Positions 22,439 to 30,015 of a DNA stretch of 36,674 nt are shown piece after piece; the first letter of the stretch is position 1, and every line of letters begins with the position of its first letter. This DNA comes from Bacteroidales bacterium UBA1219. GTDB taxonomy: Bacteria; Bacteroidota; Bacteroidia; Bacteroidales; P3. The DNA is taken from positions 224-36,897 of the forward strand of contig DBXF01000004.1 in assembly GCA_002309295.1 (NCBI GenBank), in the 5' to 3' direction. A model generated the notes under the pieces. It was not told the origin of the DNA. It made no database searches and saw only the letters and a program-made list of their open reading frames with translations. The translations under genes and the position numbers were made by a program.

Positions 22439-25228
22439 TTGGATATAAAGAAAAGTATAGAATATATATCACTGAATAACAGACGAATACGCATGGCTAT
22501 ATTGTCCATTGGCTTTTGCGTGCTGTTCTTTGTATCCCTTTGCCATACGGCGTTTGGCGCATGCGGCGTTAGTCCGAACCAGTTATACACAACTTTTCAA
22601 CATAAAAAAGTTGCTTTCGCAATAACTGTCGACGACACCAATAAAAATAAATCGCAACACGTTGTAAATAAGCTTGATAGTATTCCTGATACATTGTCCA
22701 AAGACTCCACTCTTGCAAAGACAAAGGACACGGTGTCAGACACTTTGGCTAAAAAACGTAGGAATTACAAGGGACTTCGCATATCGCCCAACGCCATCAC
22801 CGACATCGTGAAATACAAAGCCAAAGACTCCATTGTGTTCCTGCTCGACGACCGCAAGGCCACGCTTTTCAGGGACGGCAGCATGGACTATCAGGATGTC
22901 AATCTGGAGGCCGACTCCATAAGTGTCGATTTCCACACGAGGATGCTCTACGCCAATGGCCTCACCGACACCAACGGCGCTGTTTACGGCCGTCCCAAGT
23001 TCAAGGACGGCAATTCGGAGTACAACGCCAGTGGCATCACCTACAATTTCGATTCCAAGAAAGGATTGATAAACAGCGTGATAACGCAGGAGGGTGAGGG
23101 CTTTCTGCACGGCAGCAAGGTGAAAAAGATGAACGACTCGGTGATGTACCTTAACAGCGGCAAGTTCACCACCTGCAACTACGCCCATCCGCATTTTGCA
23201 CTAGAATTCTCCAAGTCGAAACTCATTACCAAGGACAAGATTGTTACCGGCCCTGCCTATATGACCGTGGGCGACGTGCCTACGCCCCTGGCATTGCCAT
23301 TCGCCTTTTTCCCCTTCACCAAAGGACGTGCCTCGGGAGTGTTGATACCGTCGTATGGCTGGGCAAACAACCGCGGCTATTATCTTCGCAACGGCGGATA
23401 TTATTTTGCCATCAACGATTATATGGACCTCACCCTTGTGGGCGACATCTATACCAACTTGAGTTGGGCTGTCAACCCTAAGTCGAACTACTATCGCAAA
23501 TACAAGTATCGCGGAAATGTGGACATCCGCTACGAGCAGATCCGCGAGGGACTGGAGGGCACCGACAGCTACAAGCGCTACAACGACTTCAAGGTGGCGT
23601 GGTCGCACCAGCAGGACCCCAAGGCCAACCCCAACTCGCGTTTCTCGGCCGACGTGAACCTCGTAAGCCGCAACTACTCTAAATGGACAAACAACTCCAA
23701 CGACTATTTCAACAGCACCACCACATCAAGTATAGCCTATTCCACATCGCTTTTCGGCGTGTTCAATTTTTCGGCCAACCTCGGCGAGTCGTACAACATC
23801 AACACCCGTATGATAGACCTGAAGTTGCCTTCCATTTCGCTGAGCACCAACCAGTTTTATCCGTTCCGTCGCAAAAATCCTCAAGGCTCGTACAAATGGT
23901 ACGAGAACATCACCGTCTCCTATTCCATGAATGCGGTGAACAATATCAACACGGTGGATACCTTGCTGTTTTCCAATGATATACTGAAACGTATGAAGAA
24001 CGGCATATCGCACAGTGTGCCGGTTTCGAGCACGGTGAAAGTGCTGAAATATCTCAACTGGACAAACTCCATAAGCTACAACGCCCGCTGGCATTTCAAC
24101 AGCATACGCAAGAACTACGACGCCGACTCCGGCGCTGTGGTTACCGATACGGTGTGGGGTTTTGTCACCAACCGCGATGTCAGTTTCTCATCGTCGCTCA
24201 ACACAAGGCTGTACGGCATGTTCAATTTCAAGAAAGGATATATCAGGGCGTTGCGCCATGTGGTGAATCCTAGCGTGTCGTTCAATTTCCGTCCCGATTT
24301 TGGCAATCCCGCCCTCGGCTACTGGCGCACCTACGTCGATGCTAACGGCCAAGATCAACGGTACTCCATCTTCGAGCAGGATGTGTACGGAGGACCTTCG
24401 TACGGGCGTTCGGGGAATATAGCAATGAGTATCTCCAACAACTTGGAGATTAAGGTGAAATCGGGCAAGGACACCGTTACGGGAACCAAAAAAGTGGTGC
24501 TGCTCGAAAACCTGTCGTTCTCCACATCCTACGACTTGGCGAAAGACTCTGTCAACTGGTCGCCATTGTCGGTGTCGGGACGTACCACCTTGTTCAAAAG
24601 CTGCGTGATAAACTACAGCGCATCGTTCATTCCTTATTATATCAACGAAAAAGAGGTGGTTACCAATACTTTCCTTTGGGATAAAGAGAAAAAACTGTTC
24701 CAAAAACAGAACTCGCAATGGAACGTGCAGTTAAGCTGGTCGCTGAACAACAACACATTCAAACGCGACAAGGACAGGACGTCGTCCGTCGCATCCAGCC
24801 CCGTGCCAACGTTGTTCCAAAATCCATTCAACTCACCACAGACAATGGGACAGGTGGTGGACAACTCGGTGCCGTGGAACCTGTCGCTGGCCTATACGCT
24901 GAGCTACGTTAACCGCTACTACGCCGCCAAGCTCGGTTACGAGTCGCAGGTGGTGCAGACACTCTCGCTGCGCGGCGACCTATCGCTGACAAAGAATTGG
25001 AAAATAACCTTCACCACAGGCTACGACTTCCAGAGCAAGGCGATGTCGTACACCTCCATTGATATACACCGCGACCTGCACTGCTGGGAGATGCATTTCA
25101 ACTGGGTGCCTTTCGGATACTACAAGAGCTGGAATTTCACCATCAACGTGAAGGCCGGCATGCTGCACGACCTCAAATACAACAAGCGCAACAGCTATCA
25201 GGACAACCAAGGATATTACACCAACTAA
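22439..25228 (+). CDS. lptD: LPS assembly outer-membrane protein LptD
   Basis: Large outer-membrane translocon that inserts LPS in the outer leaflet. The 929-residue frame starts with TTG and has a hydrophobic signal segment (IRMAILSIGFCVLFFVSLCHTAFGA). A periplasmic OstA/jellyroll part follows (about 95-270, e.g. DVNLEADSISVDFHTRMLYA, GKFTTCNYAHPHFALEFSKSKLI), then VPTPLALPFAFFPF and a long barrel of alternating strands. An ATG at 22493 lies inside the signal region and would remove the basic n-region NNRRIR, so the TTG, or another non-ATG start, is favoured. Divergent from the amidase operon; mazG starts 12 nt after it. The Bacteroidota type of LptD is diverged from the proteobacterial one but consistent in length and order. 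Confidence 0.88.
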   Translation: MDIKKSIEYISLNNRRIRMAILSIGFCVLFFVSLCHTAFGACGVSPNQLYTTFQHKKVAFAITVDDTNKNKSQHVVNKLDSIPDTLSKDSTLAKTKDTVSDTLAKKRRNYKGLRISPNAITDIVKYKAKDSIVFLLDDRKATLFRDGSMDYQDVNLEADSISVDFHTRMLYANGLTDTNGAVYGRPKFKDGNSEYNASGITYNFDSKKGLINSVITQEGEGFLHGSKVKKMNDSVMYLNSGKFTTCNYAHPHFALEFSKSKLITKDKIVTGPAYMTVGDVPTPLALPFAFFPFTKGRASGVLIPSYGWANNRGYYLRNGGYYFAINDYMDLTLVGDIYTNLSWAVNPKSNYYRKYKYRGNVDIRYEQIREGLEGTDSYKRYNDFKVAWSHQQDPKANPNSRFSADVNLVSRNYSKWTNNSNDYFNSTTTSSIAYSTSLFGVFNFSANLGESYNINTRMIDLKLPSISLSTNQFYPFRRKNPQGSYKWYENITVSYSMNAVNNINTVDTLLFSNDILKRMKNGISHSVPVSSTVKVLKYLNWTNSISYNARWHFNSIRKNYDADSGAVVTDTVWGFVTNRDVSFSSSLNTRLYGMFNFKKGYIRALRHVVNPSVSFNFRPDFGNPALGYWRTYVDANGQDQRYSIFEQDVYGGPSYGRSGNIAMSISNNLEIKVKSGKDTVTGTKKVVLLENLSFSTSYDLAKDSVNWSPLSVSGRTTLFKSCVINYSASFIPYYINEKEVVTNTFLWDKEKKLFQKQNSQWNVQLSWSLNNNTFKRDKDRTSSVASSPVPTLFQNPFNSPQTMGQVVDNSVPWNLSLAYTLSYVNRYYAAKLGYESQVVQTLSLRGDLSLTKNWKITFTTGYDFQSKAMSYTSIDIHRDLHCWEMHFNWVPFGYYKSWNFTINVKAGMLHDLKYNKRNSYQDNQGYYTN

Positions 25229-25240
25229 ACCTGTGCCGAT

Positions 25241-25624
25241 ATGACTTTGGAAGAGCTGCAAAAAACTGTCGACCAATGGGTTAAGAAATATGGAGTGCGT
25301 TATTTCGACGAACTCACCAATATGGCCTTGCTCACTGAGGAGGTGGGCGAGGTGGCACGTATAATGGCACGTACCTACGGCGAACAGTCAGCCAAGGAGA
25401 ACGAGAAACTCGACCTCGTCGACGAGCTGGCCGACGTTCTGTGGGTGCTTACCTGCATTGCCAACCAGACAGGCGTGGATTTGACTGAAGCTGTGAAGAA
25501 CAACATCGCCAAAAAGACACAGCGCGACAGCCAAAGGCATTTGGAAAACCCAAAATTGTCATCACCGTCACGGCTTTGTGGCGATTGTGCAGCAGATGCC
25601 TCGGCTACAGATGTAAAACAATGA
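25241..25624 (+). CDS. MazG-like nucleotide pyrophosphohydrolase
   Basis: Small all-alpha NTP pyrophosphatase (house-cleaning enzyme that hydrolyses NTPs to NMP and PPi). Metal-binding motifs are EEVGE (E33, E34, E37) and ELAD (E62, D65), with the following helix VLTCIANQTGVDL. The core ends with RHLENPKL near residue 106; the last 20 residues (beginning SSPSRLCGDC) go beyond the usual family end and look unlike the rest, as if the reading frame runs into unrelated DNA. Expressed with lptD, 12 nt upstream. The FGE-type lipoprotein gene follows after 43 nt. Confidence 0.88.
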   Translation: MTLEELQKTVDQWVKKYGVRYFDELTNMALLTEEVGEVARIMARTYGEQSAKENEKLDLVDELADVLWVLTCIANQTGVDLTEAVKNNIAKKTQRDSQRHLENPKLSSPSRLCGDCAADASATDVKQ

Positions 25625-25667
25625 ATATTAGTATGTTTGATTGATAGAAAAACAGTTATATATAAAA

Positions 25668-26549
25668 ATGAAAAAGACATTAATACTTTTGACAATTGCA
25701 TCGGTATTTGTGATGTTTTCGTGCAACAAAGAGGAAAACGGCGGCAACACTTCTAGCGGCGCTTCTTATGACAGCGTTCAGTCCATAACTGCAAACGGCG
25801 TAACTTTTAAGATGATTAAGGTGGACGGCGGCACCTTCACAATGGGGGCACCCTCTACCGAAGAATATACTGACGAATGGGAACGTCCTCAACACGCCGT
25901 AACGGTGAGTACTTTCTATATTTCCGAAACCGAAGTTACTCAGCAGCTGTGGCAGGCGGTGATGGGCCGCGGCGTGCAGGAATATTGGCGCAAAGAGTAC
26001 GACCGTCGAGTGACTGCCGGCGAAACCACCGACCCATTTGTCGATTACACTTCCAATTGGGGCAGAGGCGACAACTATCCGATGTATGACATAACTTATT
26101 TCGACTGCGACACTTTTATGACTCGTCTCAGCACCCTTACACACAAGCATTTCCGTATGCCCACCGAGGCGGAATGGGAATTTGCCGCTCGTGGTGGCAA
26201 CAAAAGCAAAGGCTACATATATCCTGGCAGCAACACCCCCGACGAAGTGGCGTGGCACATGTATAACAGCGGCGACCACACCCACCCAGTGAAAGGCAAG
26301 CTGCCCAACGAACTGGGCCTGTACGACATGGGCGGAAACGTGTCCGAATGGACATCCGACTGGCGGGGCGATTACAGCAGTATGGCACAGACCAATCCTC
26401 AGGGACCGGCCACGGGCACTTGGCGTTCCGTTCGCGGCGGAAATTATTATTCTTATTCGCGTTATGATCGTGTGGCAAGTCGTTTGGGCAATAAGCCCGA
26501 ATGTGCAGAAAGTGGATGCGGACTACGTTTGGTTATGGTAATTGATTGA
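25668..26549 (+). CDS. Lipoprotein with formylglycine-generating-enzyme (SUMF1) domain
   Basis: Exported lipoprotein of 293 residues: MKKTLILLTIASVFVMFSC has the lipobox FMFSC-type cysteine at 19, followed by NKEEN. The FGE-sulfatase domain covers about 45-290: VDGGTFTMGAPSTEEYTDEWER, ISETEVTQQLWQAVMG, RMPTEAEWEFAARGG, GLYDMGGNVSEWTSDW, SVRGGNYYSYSRYDRVASR and the terminal CGLRLVMV. True FGE converts cysteine to formylglycine in sulfatases; many lipoprotein members in Bacteroidales (GldK-like and others) lack the catalytic cysteine pair and are structural or binding proteins. I cannot place that pair here, so activity is doubtful. Confidence 0.85.
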   Translation: MKKTLILLTIASVFVMFSCNKEENGGNTSSGASYDSVQSITANGVTFKMIKVDGGTFTMGAPSTEEYTDEWERPQHAVTVSTFYISETEVTQQLWQAVMGRGVQEYWRKEYDRRVTAGETTDPFVDYTSNWGRGDNYPMYDITYFDCDTFMTRLSTLTHKHFRMPTEAEWEFAARGGNKSKGYIYPGSNTPDEVAWHMYNSGDHTHPVKGKLPNELGLYDMGGNVSEWTSDWRGDYSSMAQTNPQGPATGTWRSVRGGNYYSYSRYDRVASRLGNKPECAESGCGLRLVMVID

Positions 26550-26631
26550 AGAAAGGTAGAAGATTTCATTGTTCCGAGTATGGGATATGAGAAAAATGTT
26601 TGAAACTTTGCAAAACAAATAAATAGTTGAT

Positions 26632-26943
26632 ATGGAAAAACTGTATTACTCCATTTCAGAAGTCGCCAGGATGTTCGACGTAAACACCTCGCTGATACGT
26701 TATTGGGAGAAGGAGTTCGACTGCATCAAGCCGGTAAAGAACAAAAAAGGCAACCGGCAGTTCACCCAGTCCGACATCGACAACATTCGCAAGATTTACC
26801 ACCTCACCAAAGAGTGCGGCTTTACCCTTGCCGGTGCCAAGGAACAACTGAAAACCGCCGAAATCGAGGACGAAAAACTGAAAGCCCTCGACACCCTTGC
26901 CGAAATCAAGGCCTTTTTGATAGACTTGCGACAGGCTTTGTAG
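26632..26943 (+). CDS. MerR-family transcriptional regulator
   Basis: A 103-residue DNA-binding protein. The winged-helix MerR domain is at 1-70: YYSISEVARMFDVNTSLIRYWEKEFDCIKPVKNKKGNRQFTQSDIDNIRKIYHL, with the conserved Y-S-I-x-E-V-A start and the R-x-W-E-x-x-F turn. It lacks the ligand-binding domain of large MerR members, and its C-terminal helix would mediate dimerisation. This small form is well conserved in Bacteroidales, often near mazG or lptD. Its last 67 codons, plus about 28 bases beyond the stop, occur a second time at 28598-28822, beyond two inserted genes. Confidence 0.92.
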   Translation: MEKLYYSISEVARMFDVNTSLIRYWEKEFDCIKPVKNKKGNRQFTQSDIDNIRKIYHLTKECGFTLAGAKEQLKTAEIEDEKLKALDTLAEIKAFLIDLRQAL

Positions 26944-26971
26944 CAGGGGAGGGGGATGTTATGAACTTTTA
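26743..26971 (+). repeat. Direct repeat A: merR 3' end plus flank (intact gene copy)
   Basis: The segment from the AAAAAAGGCAACC sequence inside merR to GTTATGAACTTTTA behind its stop is repeated at 28598-28822. By hand count the coding part differs at 13 of 201 positions, with no gap. The 3' flank differs by a 4-nt gap. The two copies bound a segment of about 1.6 kb with two genes. Confidence 0.9.
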
Positions 26972-27015
26972 TAGCTAATTATCAATTGTAAATTATCAAT
27001 TATCAACTTTACATT

Positions 27016-27855
27016 ATGAATGTCCTTAAAAAACACTGTTTGAAGTATATATTTTTTTGTGTTTTTATTCTCTCGTGCACAGTATCTGCACAAGAAGTTT
27101 CCAAAACATCTGGCGGCAACGACTTCGCCGATGATGATCGAAAACAAGGAAGCGCGATATCATTAGAAGGAAACACTTATGTGCTAACCGTTTTTACGGG
27201 AAATAACCAATGGGAGCAAAAATCTATTGACAATTTCTTCAATACTAGTAACGAGGCATTTGCATGGCTCAAAAGAGAGGTGTCGCGTTATAACAAAACT
27301 ATAACCTTTACTAAGGGTAGTTATGGGACACCCGACCCCATTGAATATGACATAGCAAGTGGTACAGGAAGTGGACGTGAATCAATAGATGTAGTATATA
27401 ATGTGATGAAAAAAATCGGTTATTCAAGACCTTTAGACTTTGTACAATGGTCAAAAGAAACAATGGGATGTTCAAACTGTTTTGTCATAGTTGTAGTGGA
27501 TAAACCCGGGCGCAGTTATTCTATGACATATAACAACAAATACGAAAAAGAAAAGTTTTTTTTGGAAGGCGTAGTAGTTTATACAAGATATGAGGATGGG
27601 AGTCCTCTTTGTGCTGCTTCAATTGCTCATGAAATTTGTCATTTGTTTGGTGCGGAAGATTTATATGAAAACTTTAAACAGACAAAAGAAAATGAGCTAG
27701 TGGCTCGAAAGCTATATCCAAACGATATTATGCTACGTACATCTTGTATGATAAACAAATTGACTATTGATGAAATGACAGCATGGTTTGTGGGACTAAC
27801 TGATGATGAAAAAGAATGGTATAAAGATTTTCTGCGCTTTAAGGAACAGAAATAA
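27016..27855 (+). CDS. Exported metzincin-like zinc metalloprotease, putative
   Basis: A 279-residue exported protein. The signal peptide ends in SCTVSA before QEVSK. The zinc site HEICHLFGAED at 205-215 fits HExxHxxGxxD, with D215 in place of the usual third histidine, as in a minority of metzincins. The later segment NDIMLRTSC offers a methionine for a Met-turn. The region before it (about 130-180, with GCSNCFVIVVVDKPGRSY) would form the upper subdomain. I recognise no named family. Cysteines (GCSNC) are unusual for the neighbourhood. AT-rich compared with merR, and it lies in a segment bounded by direct repeats, so it was probably acquired. It starts 72 nt behind the merR stop. Confidence 0.7.
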   Translation: MNVLKKHCLKYIFFCVFILSCTVSAQEVSKTSGGNDFADDDRKQGSAISLEGNTYVLTVFTGNNQWEQKSIDNFFNTSNEAFAWLKREVSRYNKTITFTKGSYGTPDPIEYDIASGTGSGRESIDVVYNVMKKIGYSRPLDFVQWSKETMGCSNCFVIVVVDKPGRSYSMTYNNKYEKEKFFLEGVVVYTRYEDGSPLCAASIAHEICHLFGAEDLYENFKQTKENELVARKLYPNDIMLRTSCMINKLTIDEMTAWFVGLTDDEKEWYKDFLRFKEQK

Positions 27856-27927
27856 TTTTCAGATGGTCGCCCTGCGGCCGTGGCGGTGGAGCGTTATGAA
27901 CTTTTACACGAAACAAAAGATAGCAAT

Positions 27928-28599
27928 TTGGAAAAGAATATTAATCATAAATGCCTGGTGACTTGTTTTATTTGTGCAATTCTGTTATTTTGTATTGCAT
28001 GCAAAGAGGATATACAAATAAAAGATTATTATTATGAAATGTACATAGACGGAGATTCAATTCCATTAGAATATCAAAAAGTTAAAATCGTAGATAGTAA
28101 TGGCTTTAGGAAACAATTTACTTATATCTATTTTGTCACTAACGGAGTAATGGTTTTTGAGTCTAAAAATTATTACAAGATATTGGGGGGCGACCTTTTT
28201 AGTATAAGAAAAAATGATGGTAACGGAGTTTTGTACCTATCAACAAAACATATAGACTCATGCATAACATATGGCACAGGGAATGAAATAATGGACGCAG
28301 TGCTTGCTGAAACAAATTGTTTTCAAGGGGAAAAAAGTATTATAGTGAATAACTATGAATTCACAACAGCTTATGAATTTTACAAAACTTTTGGCATGGG
28401 GTTGGATAATGTTACATATAGGGTATATTATGACACATCTTTTATTCCTATAAAATATGAATGGATTTCGGGATATTCTTATGTCGATTCAATCCGTAGA
28501 ACCAGTTGTATCCCTTTTGAATCCATATCGCGTTTAAAATGTATTAAATACAAAAATCACACATATTATATTCGGGATTATTTGAAAACGCAACCATAA
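27928..28599 (+). CDS. Lipoprotein of unknown function
   Basis: About 223 residues from a TTG at 27928. A basic start (LEKNINHKC) leads to a hydrophobic helix and lipobox LLFCIAC, followed by KEDIQIKDYYYEMYIDGD, so it is an exported lipoprotein with a beta-rich, tyrosine-rich body. No ATG is available before the signal sequence; a GTG at 27880 in the same frame is the alternative and would add 16 residues. The stop TAA overlaps the first bases of direct repeat B. I do not recognise a family. Very AT-rich, like the preceding protease gene; the two may form one transcript. Confidence 0.65.
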   Translation: MEKNINHKCLVTCFICAILLFCIACKEDIQIKDYYYEMYIDGDSIPLEYQKVKIVDSNGFRKQFTYIYFVTNGVMVFESKNYYKILGGDLFSIRKNDGNGVLYLSTKHIDSCITYGTGNEIMDAVLAETNCFQGEKSIIVNNYEFTTAYEFYKTFGMGLDNVTYRVYYDTSFIPIKYEWISGYSYVDSIRRTSCIPFESISRLKCIKYKNHTYYIRDYLKTQP

Positions 28600-28822
28600 A
28601 AAAGGCAACCGGCAGTTCACCCAGTCCGACATCGACAACATACGCAAGATTTACCACCTCACCAAAGAGTGCGGCTTTACCCTTGCCGGTTCCAAGGAAC
28701 TGCTGAAAACCTCAGAAATAGAGGACGAGAAACGTAAAGCCCTCGACACCCTCGCCGAAATCAAGGCATTTTTGATAGACTTGCGACAGGTTTTGTAGTA
28801 GGGGAGGTGTTATGAACTTTTA
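28598..28822 (+). pseudogene. Truncated merR copy (direct repeat B)
   Basis: Sixty-six codons plus TAG are collinear with the end of merR (26743-26943), with an open frame and changes such as A to S, Q to L, L to R and A to V. It continues 24 bases past the stop (GTTATGAACTTTTA). It has no helix-turn-helix start region and no start codon, so it is not a functional regulator. The first bases overlap the stop codon of the lipoprotein gene, marking a sharp junction. Confidence 0.92.
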
Positions 28823-28835
28823 CAATTAATCAAAA

Positions 28836-29417
28836 TTATTCTTCAATCAATGGATTTGTTTCATAATAATAAGTCATGGTATCTCTCTTTATCATTTCTT
28901 CTTTTGACAATTTGGACCAACCGTGTTTGTCCGTTTTTTTTCTTTTTTTCCCCTTTTGGGTTTGATTACTATTAGAGGTGTTTTGCAATTTTTCTATTTC
29001 TTTTTGTAAAGAATCATTAACAGCGGCAAGTGTCATATCTTTATAACATAGTCCCTCTATGTTGAACCCAAAATATAGTCTCCCCCATCCTTTTTCTATT
29101 ATCACTTCGCCACTTTCAAGAGTAGTGGTGTTATTACAAAAACAACAGATCGTTTTGAGAAATGGTGGGGACAAAACAATATTATAAAATTGACCTATTA
29201 CAACATTTCTACAATTGTTATTTTTTTTCTCCACTAATATTTTATATTTATTATCAGCTTTTTTAGCATATAAAACATAGTAATTACCAACGGAATCAAT
29301 ATGGACTATTTCGCAAGCCACACATATACTATTAGTATCTGTGTCTTTTTTTTCTTGTGCAAAAAGACAAGATATTTGTATCGTGAAAGCGAAAATTGCA
29401 AAAATTATTTTTCTCAT
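28836..29417 (-). CDS. Exported protein of unknown function
   Basis: A 193-residue protein. The signal peptide MRKIIFAIFAFTIQISCLFA is followed by QEKKDTDTNS; it may be cleaved there by signal peptidase I, since the cysteine at 17 is not in a good lipobox. The body has cysteine-rich parts (ICVACE, TICCFCNN), a helical stretch near 135-145, then a basic linker (KGKKRKKTDKHGW). No family recognised. AT-rich. It is transcribed from a promoter/leader closely related to that of the lipoprotein gene at 2721-4583, although the two proteins are unrelated. Confidence 0.65.
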   Translation of the reverse strand: MRKIIFAIFAFTIQISCLFAQEKKDTDTNSICVACEIVHIDSVGNYYVLYAKKADNKYKILVEKKNNNCRNVVIGQFYNIVLSPPFLKTICCFCNNTTTLESGEVIIEKGWGRLYFGFNIEGLCYKDMTLAAVNDSLQKEIEKLQNTSNSNQTQKGKKRKKTDKHGWSKLSKEEMIKRDTMTYYYETNPLIEE

Positions 29418-29449
29418 ATTGTATAGGTGATTTCTGATTTTATTCTGAT

Positions 29450-29549
29450 TTTATAGTCATTATTATCCGATTTTTTGCGAAGTCCTTTGGACAAATAGCG
29501 AACAAAACGGCACTGCAAAGTTACGATTTTATTTCTTATTTTACAAGTT
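29450..29549 (-). promoter_or_regulatory. Shared-type promoter/leader, second copy
   Basis: The minus strand has TTG (29546-29544), a 20-nt spacer and TAACTTTG (29523-29516). The following leader shows the blocks TTCGCAAAAAATC and AATGACTATAAAA in the same order as at 4650-4753. Outside these two places I do not find it in the window. The rest of the 29418-29779 gap is AT-rich and holds, besides this, only the tRNA promoter. Confidence 0.7.
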
Positions 29550-29732
29550 GGCAATAACTTTTGAATATCCCGCTTTTTTTGCGTTTTTTCGATATCAAAA
29601 TTGCCTTTTTCCCCTCCCGATTTTTGGAAAAACGATACAAAAAACGTCTCGCGGTCTCAAAAAAATGTGGTTTTTAATTTTTTGATTGTCAGAAAAATAG
29701 AAGAGTTTGGGCAAAAAAAATGAAATTCTTTT

Positions 29733-29762
29733 TTGTCAATTGAAAAAAAGGTTGTACCTTTG
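29733..29762 (+). promoter_or_regulatory. Promoter of the tRNA-Arg gene
   Basis: TTG at 29733-29735, a 19-nt spacer and TACCTTTG at 29755-29762 match the Bacteroidota housekeeping promoter fully. The tRNA starts 18 nt after the -7 box. Confidence 0.85.
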
Positions 29763-29779
29763 CAAACGATTTTTGAAAC

Positions 29780-29853
29780 GGCTCCGTAGCTTAACTGAAT
29801 AGAGCAGCTGACTACGGATCAGCAGGTTGGGGGTTTGAATCCCTCCGGAGTCA
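29780..29853 (+). tRNA. tRNA-Arg (anticodon ACG)
   Basis: A cloverleaf can be drawn: acceptor GGCTCCG with CGGAGTC (one G-U), D-arm region TAGCTTAACTGAATAGAGC, anticodon stem GCTGA/TCAGC with loop CTACGGA and anticodon ACG, T-arm GGGGG/CCCTC with loop TTTGAAT, discriminator A. CCA is not encoded. A34 would be converted to inosine so that the tRNA reads CGU, CGC and CGA. No integrase gene or att-like repeat of its 3' end is seen nearby. Confidence 0.95.
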
Positions 29854-29864
29854 CAAAAGAGAGG

Positions 29865-29894
29865 CACACGTCATTACGGCGTGTGTTTTTTTTT
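29865..29894 (+). terminator. Terminator of the tRNA-Arg gene
   Basis: CACACG (29865-29870) pairs with CGTGTG (29880-29885) and is followed by a run of nine T, 11 nt behind the tRNA end. Confidence 0.85.
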
Positions 29895-29902
29895 CAAAAA
29901 AC

Positions 29903-29934
29903 TTGGTGAAATTCAATAAATTAGTGTATTTTTG
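29903..29934 (+). promoter_or_regulatory. Promoter of the 30016-rluB-era gene string
   Basis: TTG at 29903-29905, a 21-nt spacer and TATTTTTG at 29927-29934 match the Bacteroidota consensus. The first gene starts about 80 nt further. Confidence 0.65.
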
Positions 29935-30015
29935 CACGGAAGCACCAATCTAATTGCTTTTATGTAATTTGTTGTAAATTAGTTGATTGAGTGTTTTGCT
30001 CGATATTGAAACCAC

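Noticed and set aside
25668..26549. Active sulfatase-maturing enzyme
   Set aside because: The domain is clear, but the catalytic cysteine pair cannot be placed and no sulfatase gene is adjacent; only the domain is claimed.
28598..28822. A second functional MerR-type regulator
   Set aside because: The copy lacks the first 37 residues, including the helix-turn-helix start, and has no start codon; its first bases overlap the stop of the gene before it.
29780..29853. tRNA-Arg as integration site of the neighbouring accessory genes
   Set aside because: No duplicate of the tRNA 3' end and no integrase gene are seen; the accessory genes are better explained by the merR-end repeats.
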